Origin: Sulfurimonas sp. UBA2011
GTDB lineage: Bacteria; Campylobacterota; Campylobacteria; Campylobacterales; Sulfurimonadaceae
Assembly (NCBI GenBank): GCA_002335055.1
Contig: DDCH01000008.1
Location: 19,855 to 83,854, forward strand
Reading direction: 5' to 3'
DNA: 64,000 bases
Part shown: positions 59,951 to 64,000 of the stretch, one piece after another
Numbering within the stretch: the first letter of the stretch is position 1
How the letters are laid out: each line of letters begins with the position of its first letter
The notes under the pieces: model-generated
Seen by the model: only the letters and a program-made list of their open reading frames with translations
Database searches by the model: none
Told to the model about the DNA's origin: nothing
Program-made: the position numbers and the translations under genes

Positions 59951-60889
59951 ATGAAGATTTTTAAAATTGTAGCAGTTTTTTTACTTGTATTGTTCCTATT
60001 CTTAGAACTGATTGCCTTTAGTTCTGGTTCAAAGATACAACTAGATAAACCACTTGTATCTGTGAGTACATTTTCTCTATATGATATAACGCAACATATA
60101 GCAGGACAGAGTATAGAAATTGTAAACATACTCCCTTTTGGTGTAGACCCTCATAGTTTTGAACTTACACCAAAAATAATGGCTAAAATAGAAAAAAGTA
60201 GTTTAGTACTTTATAGTGGTGCAGGGCTTGAGCCTTGGATTCAAAGTATTTCTTTTGCTACACCACCACTTGACATGAGTAAGTCTGTATACTTAAGAGC
60301 TTTAGAGACTCATGATCATAAAGAAGAACATGCACATCATGATGATCATTGCTCGCATGGTACACTGGACCCTCATTATTGGTTAAATTTTGAAAATATG
60401 CAAAAAATGGTAGAAGTGATAACAAGAGAACTTGTAATTATTGCACCAGAGCATAAAAAGATGTATGAGACAAATAGAGATACATATATAAAGATGTTAA
60501 AAAAACTAGATACTCTTTATACAAGTGGACTATCATCTTGTAAGATACAAAGTCTTATTTTAAACCATAACTCTTTAGGATACCTGGCACAGAAGTATCA
60601 TTTTCAAATACACTCATTAAGTGGTCTTTCTCCAGAAGCTGAGTCAAGTGCAAGTGACATTAAAAGAGTTTTAGAAGAAATTAGTGAAACTGGGATAAGA
60701 ACGATTTTTTATGAAAGTTTTGTAAATGCTAAAGTAATAGAGTCCATTGCTAGTGATTCTAATGTAGAGATAGATGTCTTGCAACCTCTAGGTAACATTA
60801 CGGCGAACGAAGCAAGGTTAAATGCTACTTACGAATCTTTAATGCTACAAAACCTCAGTAAATTAAAAAAGGCTATGCTTTGTCACTAA
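59951..60889 (+). CDS. znuA: zinc ABC transporter substrate-binding protein (ZnuA-like)
   Basis: 312 residues with an N-terminal signal/anchor helix ('IVAVFLLVLFLFLELIAF'). 'NILPFGVDPHSFELTPK' (metal His), then a His/Asp-rich insert 'HDHKEEHAHHDDHCSHG' typical of zinc chaperone loops and 'LDPHYWLNFENMQKM', and 'LNHNSLGYLAQKYHF'. It captures Zn(II) (possibly Mn) in the periplasm. It heads the znuA-C-B set with coding overlaps. Confidence 0.93.
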   Translation: MKIFKIVAVFLLVLFLFLELIAFSSGSKIQLDKPLVSVSTFSLYDITQHIAGQSIEIVNILPFGVDPHSFELTPKIMAKIEKSSLVLYSGAGLEPWIQSISFATPPLDMSKSVYLRALETHDHKEEHAHHDDHCSHGTLDPHYWLNFENMQKMVEVITRELVIIAPEHKKMYETNRDTYIKMLKKLDTLYTSGLSSCKIQSLILNHNSLGYLAQKYHFQIHSLSGLSPEAESSASDIKRVLEEISETGIRTIFYESFVNAKVIESIASDSNVEIDVLQPLGNITANEARLNATYESLMLQNLSKLKKAMLCH

Positions 60890-61659
60890 CATTTAAAGTC
60901 CCTATTTTTGATGTGAAAAACTTAAGTTTTCGTGTGCGTGGTGTAGATATTTTATCTCAAATCTCTTTGGAAATTTTTCATGGTGAGTATATCGCTATTA
61001 TAGGGCCAAACGGTGGTGGAAAAACGACACTTATTCGTATGCTCTTAGGTTTAGAAAAGCCAAGTAGTGGCGAAGTTAGACTCTTTGGTAAAAAACTCAA
61101 AAACTTTAAAGAGTGGTATAAAATAGGTTTTGTTCCACAACGTGCTTCACTTGTGGATGAGAACTTTCCTGCAACTGTAGAAGATATAGTTAAAATGGGA
61201 AGAATCGCTAATCGTGGAATCTTCGCTGGTTTTTCAAATGAAGATGCAAAAATAGTAGAAGATGCAATGTTTAAGATGGATATAGTAGACCTCAAAGAAA
61301 AGATGGTGGGAACACTCTCAGGAGGGCAACGCCAACGTGTGATGATAGCTCGTGCACTTGCTTCTAACCCTGAGATACTGATTCTTGATGAGCCAAATAC
61401 TGGTGTAGATATGGTTTCACAGCAGCGTTTTTATAAATTATTAGCAAAACTTAATAAAGAAGAGAAAATTACTATAGTTTTTATAACTCATGACATTGGT
61501 GTAATAGCAGATGATATAGGGAGACTCTTTACTATAAATCAAAAAGCAACTATTTGTAATGATCCAAAAGAGACACTTTCATGTGAAGATGTCTCTACTC
61601 TTTATGGAATAGATGCACATCTTATTCATAACCATAAGCACGAGGATCATGTATGTTAG
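60880..61659 (+). CDS. znuC: zinc ABC transporter ATP-binding protein (ZnuC-like)
   Basis: 259 residues from a TTG start inside the end of znuA (10-base overlap). Walker A 'IGPNGGGKTTLIRMLLGL', Q-loop 'FVPQRASLVDENFPATVEDIV', signature 'GTLSGGQRQRVMIARALA', Walker B 'ILILDEPNTGVD', H-loop 'VFITHDIG', and a His-rich tail ('HLIHNHKHEDH'). Confidence 0.95.
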   Translation: MSLTFKVPIFDVKNLSFRVRGVDILSQISLEIFHGEYIAIIGPNGGGKTTLIRMLLGLEKPSSGEVRLFGKKLKNFKEWYKIGFVPQRASLVDENFPATVEDIVKMGRIANRGIFAGFSNEDAKIVEDAMFKMDIVDLKEKMVGTLSGGQRQRVMIARALASNPEILILDEPNTGVDMVSQQRFYKLLAKLNKEEKITIVFITHDIGVIADDIGRLFTINQKATICNDPKETLSCEDVSTLYGIDAHLIHNHKHEDHVC

Positions 61660-62450
61660 AGATGTTTGAGTATGAGTTTATGCAAAGAGCTTTTATAGCA
61701 GGTATATTTATAGCAATATTAGCTTCAATAAGTGGAACATTTATAGTACTTAAACGCTACTCTCTTATGAGTGAGACTCTGGCGCATTCTGCATTAGTCG
61801 GTGTAGCTGTTGGATTGGTTGCTGGATATAACCCTTTATGGGTTGCAGTGATAGTAGCAGTACTCTCTGCTTGGCTTATAGAGTACCTAAGAAGTAATTT
61901 TTCTTTGTATTCTGATGCAATCCTCTCTATCATCCTTTCTGGCTCTTTAGCCTTAGCTGTTATCATTGTTTCTTTAGGTGGAGCATTTAATAACTCTCTT
62001 TTTTCCTACCTCTTTGGTTCTATACTCTCTGTGAGTTATGAAGATGTTGTGACTATTGCGATGTTTGGTACACCAGCCTTGGTTTTATTACTTCTTTTTT
62101 CTAAAGAACTATACTTTATAAGCTATGATGAAGAGGTAGCAAAAACAAGTGGAATAAAAGTAAAACTACTTAACTTCCTTTTAGTAACTGTTGTAGCAAT
62201 CATCATAGCACTCTCTATTCGTGTGGTAGGGAGTTTACTTATTGGTGCACTTATGGTTATTCCAACCTCTTCTGCCCTGCAGTATAGAGTAGGTTTTAAA
62301 AACACTATACTCATATCTCTATTTTTTGCACTCTTTAGTGTAGTCTTTGGAATGAGTCTCTCTTTTTACTTTTCGCTTCCCTCAGGTGCTACAATTGTTC
62401 TAACAGTTATCTCACTTTTTATACTTTCGCTTATCGTTAATAAAAAATGA
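61653..62450 (+). CDS. znuB: zinc ABC transporter permease (ZnuB-like)
   Basis: 265 residues with about eight membrane helices. 'ETLAHSALVGVAVGLVAGYNP' and 'SLLIGALMVIPTSSALQYRVGFKNTILIS' are family motifs. The start overlaps znuC by seven bases; its stop overlaps the methyltransferase start by four. Confidence 0.94.
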   Translation: MLEMFEYEFMQRAFIAGIFIAILASISGTFIVLKRYSLMSETLAHSALVGVAVGLVAGYNPLWVAVIVAVLSAWLIEYLRSNFSLYSDAILSIILSGSLALAVIIVSLGGAFNNSLFSYLFGSILSVSYEDVVTIAMFGTPALVLLLLFSKELYFISYDEEVAKTSGIKVKLLNFLLVTVVAIIIALSIRVVGSLLIGALMVIPTSSALQYRVGFKNTILISLFFALFSVVFGMSLSFYFSLPSGATIVLTVISLFILSLIVNKK

Positions 62451-63130
62451 AAATAAGCGAAGAATTTTCTAAGCATGCACCAGAGTATGAGTCTCATAAT
62501 ATTATTCAAAAGAAAGTTATTAACAAACTCTTAGACGATATGGTAAGTAAACCTCAGTTTATTTTAGACCTAGGCTGTGGTAATGGAAGTTTATGTAAGA
62601 GTATCACATGGGACTATGAGAAGTTTGTGGGCATTGATTTTGCTCCAGCTATGCTAGAACTGCACCCAAAAGCAAAAAATATAGAAGTAATGTATGGAGA
62701 CTTTAATGACAAGAAACTCTTTGAGAGTTTAAAGTCGTATCAGTTTGAACATATATTTTCCGCATCAGCACTACAATGGTCAAAAGACTTAGATACACTC
62801 TTTTCTACACTAGCAGGCTTAAATACCAAACTCTCTTTAGCTATCTTTACCTCAGGGACTTTTAAAACACTTCATACTAAAGCAGGTATAGAACCTCTCT
62901 TGCGTGATAAAGAAGAGGTAAATAGACTACAAAAGAAATATTTTAATGCAAACTTTGAGATATTAGAGTATAAGTTAGAGTTTGAGAGTGTAAGAGAAAT
63001 GTTTCGTTATATAAAGAGGTCAGGGGTAAGTGGTTCGAGAAATGTACTCTCATACACACAAACTAAGAAGCTTATGCGAGAGTATCCTCTTTCATTTTTA
63101 GAGTTTGAAATTGTATTTATAACAACTTAG
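62447..63130 (+). CDS. BioC-like malonyl-ACP O-methyltransferase
   Basis: 227 residues, class I SAM methyltransferase: 'FSKHAPEYESHNIIQKKV' start, 'ILDLGCGNGSLCKSI' SAM site, 'FEHIFSASALQWSKDLDTLF' and 'MFRYIKRSGVSG' match BioC. It would methylate malonyl-ACP to start pimelate synthesis for biotin. No other bio gene is near, and it is coupled to znuB by a four-base overlap, so the pathway call rests on motif resemblance. Confidence 0.75.
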   Translation: MKISEEFSKHAPEYESHNIIQKKVINKLLDDMVSKPQFILDLGCGNGSLCKSITWDYEKFVGIDFAPAMLELHPKAKNIEVMYGDFNDKKLFESLKSYQFEHIFSASALQWSKDLDTLFSTLAGLNTKLSLAIFTSGTFKTLHTKAGIEPLLRDKEEVNRLQKKYFNANFEILEYKLEFESVREMFRYIKRSGVSGSRNVLSYTQTKKLMREYPLSFLEFEIVFITT

Positions 63131-63825
63131 TCATCACTTCCAAAAATACCAAAAAGCTGAAGAAGTGCTGTAAAGATATTTAAGAAGTCTAAGTAAAGTG
63201 CTATAGCTCCATCAATAGGAGTCTCATAGGCCCCGCGCATAATATTTTGAGTATCATATATAACTAAGATACTAAATAAAATAACAATAGCACCAGAGAT
63301 GATTACATGTATCATCGGGTTACCAAGAAAGATGTTGAGTACTGAGAAGCCAATGATTACAAGAAGAGCAATCATAAGAGGTTTTCCATATCCAGTAAAA
63401 TCTTTAGTAGTTTTGATAGCATAAAAACTCATAGCACCAAAAACAACGGATGTCATAGCAAAAGCATTACCGATGATAGATGCCCCACCACTCATACCAA
63501 GTGTACGTGCAAGTAAAGGTGCTAGCATAAGACCTGTCATAAATACAAATGCGAACATAACCATAAGATTAATACCAGCCTTGCGTTTTACAAACTGAAG
63601 CCCAATAAGCAGACCAATTTCTAAAGCAAAGAGCGGCCAGAAGTATGCTGCAATTGTTCCCGCTAAAGGAACACCTACATAAGCACCAACAGCACCAGCC
63701 ATCATTGAAGCAGCAAATAGTTTGTAAGTCTCTTTAACAAAAGAGATTATCTGTGTTTCACCACGGCTTTGTGTTTCATAAGAGGCTGTATCCCCTCGTG
63801 CATAATCGCGATCGTATAAACCCAT
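63127..63825 (-). CDS. Bax inhibitor-1/YccA family membrane protein
   Basis: 232 residues with seven transmembrane helices. 'FVKETYKLFAASMMAGAVGAYVG', 'GLMLAPLLARTLGMSGGASIIGNAFAMTSVVFGAMS' and the end 'GAIALYLDFLNIFTALLQLFGIFGSDD' with the family's conserved Asp pair. BI-1 proteins are pH-sensitive channels/leak modulators; the bacterial role (quality control with FtsH in E. coli YccA) is not fixed. Convergent with the methyltransferase; ends overlap by four bases. Confidence 0.93.
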   Translation of the reverse strand: MGLYDRDYARGDTASYETQSRGETQIISFVKETYKLFAASMMAGAVGAYVGVPLAGTIAAYFWPLFALEIGLLIGLQFVKRKAGINLMVMFAFVFMTGLMLAPLLARTLGMSGGASIIGNAFAMTSVVFGAMSFYAIKTTKDFTGYGKPLMIALLVIIGFSVLNIFLGNPMIHVIISGAIVILFSILVIYDTQNIMRGAYETPIDGAIALYLDFLNIFTALLQLFGIFGSDD

Positions 63826-64000
63826 AATATATTCCTTATAATGTATCTTCTATATATAGATACTTGTTTTGTAATTAAAAGTTTATATCTAAAGAGTTAA
63901 TAGACAGCAACATAATAAAGTAAAGTGTATAGAAGAAGTATTTATAGTAGATAAATGCTACATATATTCTCTTACCAAAACAAACGAAAAAACTCTTTCC
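63826..64000. other. AT-rich non-coding window end
   Basis: Upstream of the BI-1 gene. A short inverted repeat (GTATCT/AGATAC near 63844-63861) is the only structure seen; no ORF reaches the window edge with support. Confidence 0.5.

Noticed and set aside
63752..63762. parS-like TGTTTCACCAC in the BI-1 gene
   Set aside because: Only the left half-site matches; right arm absent. A similar half-site near 1809 was rejected for the same reason.
1..64000. mobile element, prophage or genomic island
   Set aside because: No transposase, integrase, terminal repeats or tRNA insertion site; genes are mostly single-copy core functions with uniform base composition by eye.

Overview
The window is AT-rich DNA from a member of the Campylobacterota (epsilonproteobacteria), most probably a Sulfurimonas-like sulfur oxidiser. 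This is inferred from protein resemblance, the short epsilon-type FliW and RuvC, ThyX instead of ThyA, stand-alone CZB zinc-sensor proteins, the dnaA-dnaN-gyrB block, and origin boxes with the TTCAC core typical of the group. It is a chromosomal replication-origin region, not a mobile element. No tRNA, rRNA, CRISPR array, insertion sequence or prophage was found.

Layout. 1-7.4 kb: a 5'-cut DUF1538 membrane protein with a PII-like tail, then a leftward set (HTH/coiled-coil protein, yajQ, an anchorless succinate dehydrogenase/fumarate reductase pair, a YqaA-like membrane protein, a 2-hydroxyacid dehydrogenase, purT). 7.4-8.4 kb: a truncated flgE and a second gene relic. 8.4-16.5 kb: dnaG, small proteins, an ArsR-controlled metal-efflux permease, rpsU, an outer-membrane DUF481 protein, dgt and phnA. 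16.5-22 kb: thyX, a broken phospholipase A gene, pcm, a nitrilase-family amidohydrolase, nrdB, a CZB protein and a YheT-type hydrolase lacking a normal start codon. 22-32 kb: typA, cca, a degenerate GGDEF/EAL protein, gyrB, dnaN and dnaA.

Origin. DnaA-box-like sequences lie on both sides of dnaA: an inverted pair upstream, and an AT-rich stretch with boxes between dnaA and dnaN. This suggests a bipartite oriC like those described in Helicobacter and relatives. Two parS sites, one perfect and one with a single mismatch, lie 9-13 kb away, so ParB probably loads here. Genes to the left of dnaA are nearly all transcribed leftward, co-oriented with the fork.

32-64 kb: a decayed YeeE/YedE transporter beside an intact rhodanese and an ArsR regulator (remnant of a sulfur locus), ruvC, a decayed membrane protein, ppnP, trxC, an internally deleted fliW, nrdA, purB, a pseudouridine synthase, rlmN, hisF, ksgA, RNase J, folE, fliI, a large beta-propeller/alpha-solenoid protein, recJ, pyrG, a decayed sensor, a Kef-type antiporter, pyrE-frr-secG, a znuABC-like zinc importer, a BioC-like methyltransferase and a BI-1 family membrane protein.

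The clearest theme beyond housekeeping is gene decay. About ten relics sit between intact essential genes, including two flagellar genes (flgE, fliW), although fliI is intact. No complete novel defence or biosynthetic system is visible. The most unusual intact proteins are the propeller-solenoid protein at 50.3-52.4 kb, the catalytically degenerate GGDEF/EAL protein, and an SdhB-like subunit whose cysteines suggest two [4Fe-4S] clusters with no neighbouring membrane or CCG subunit.
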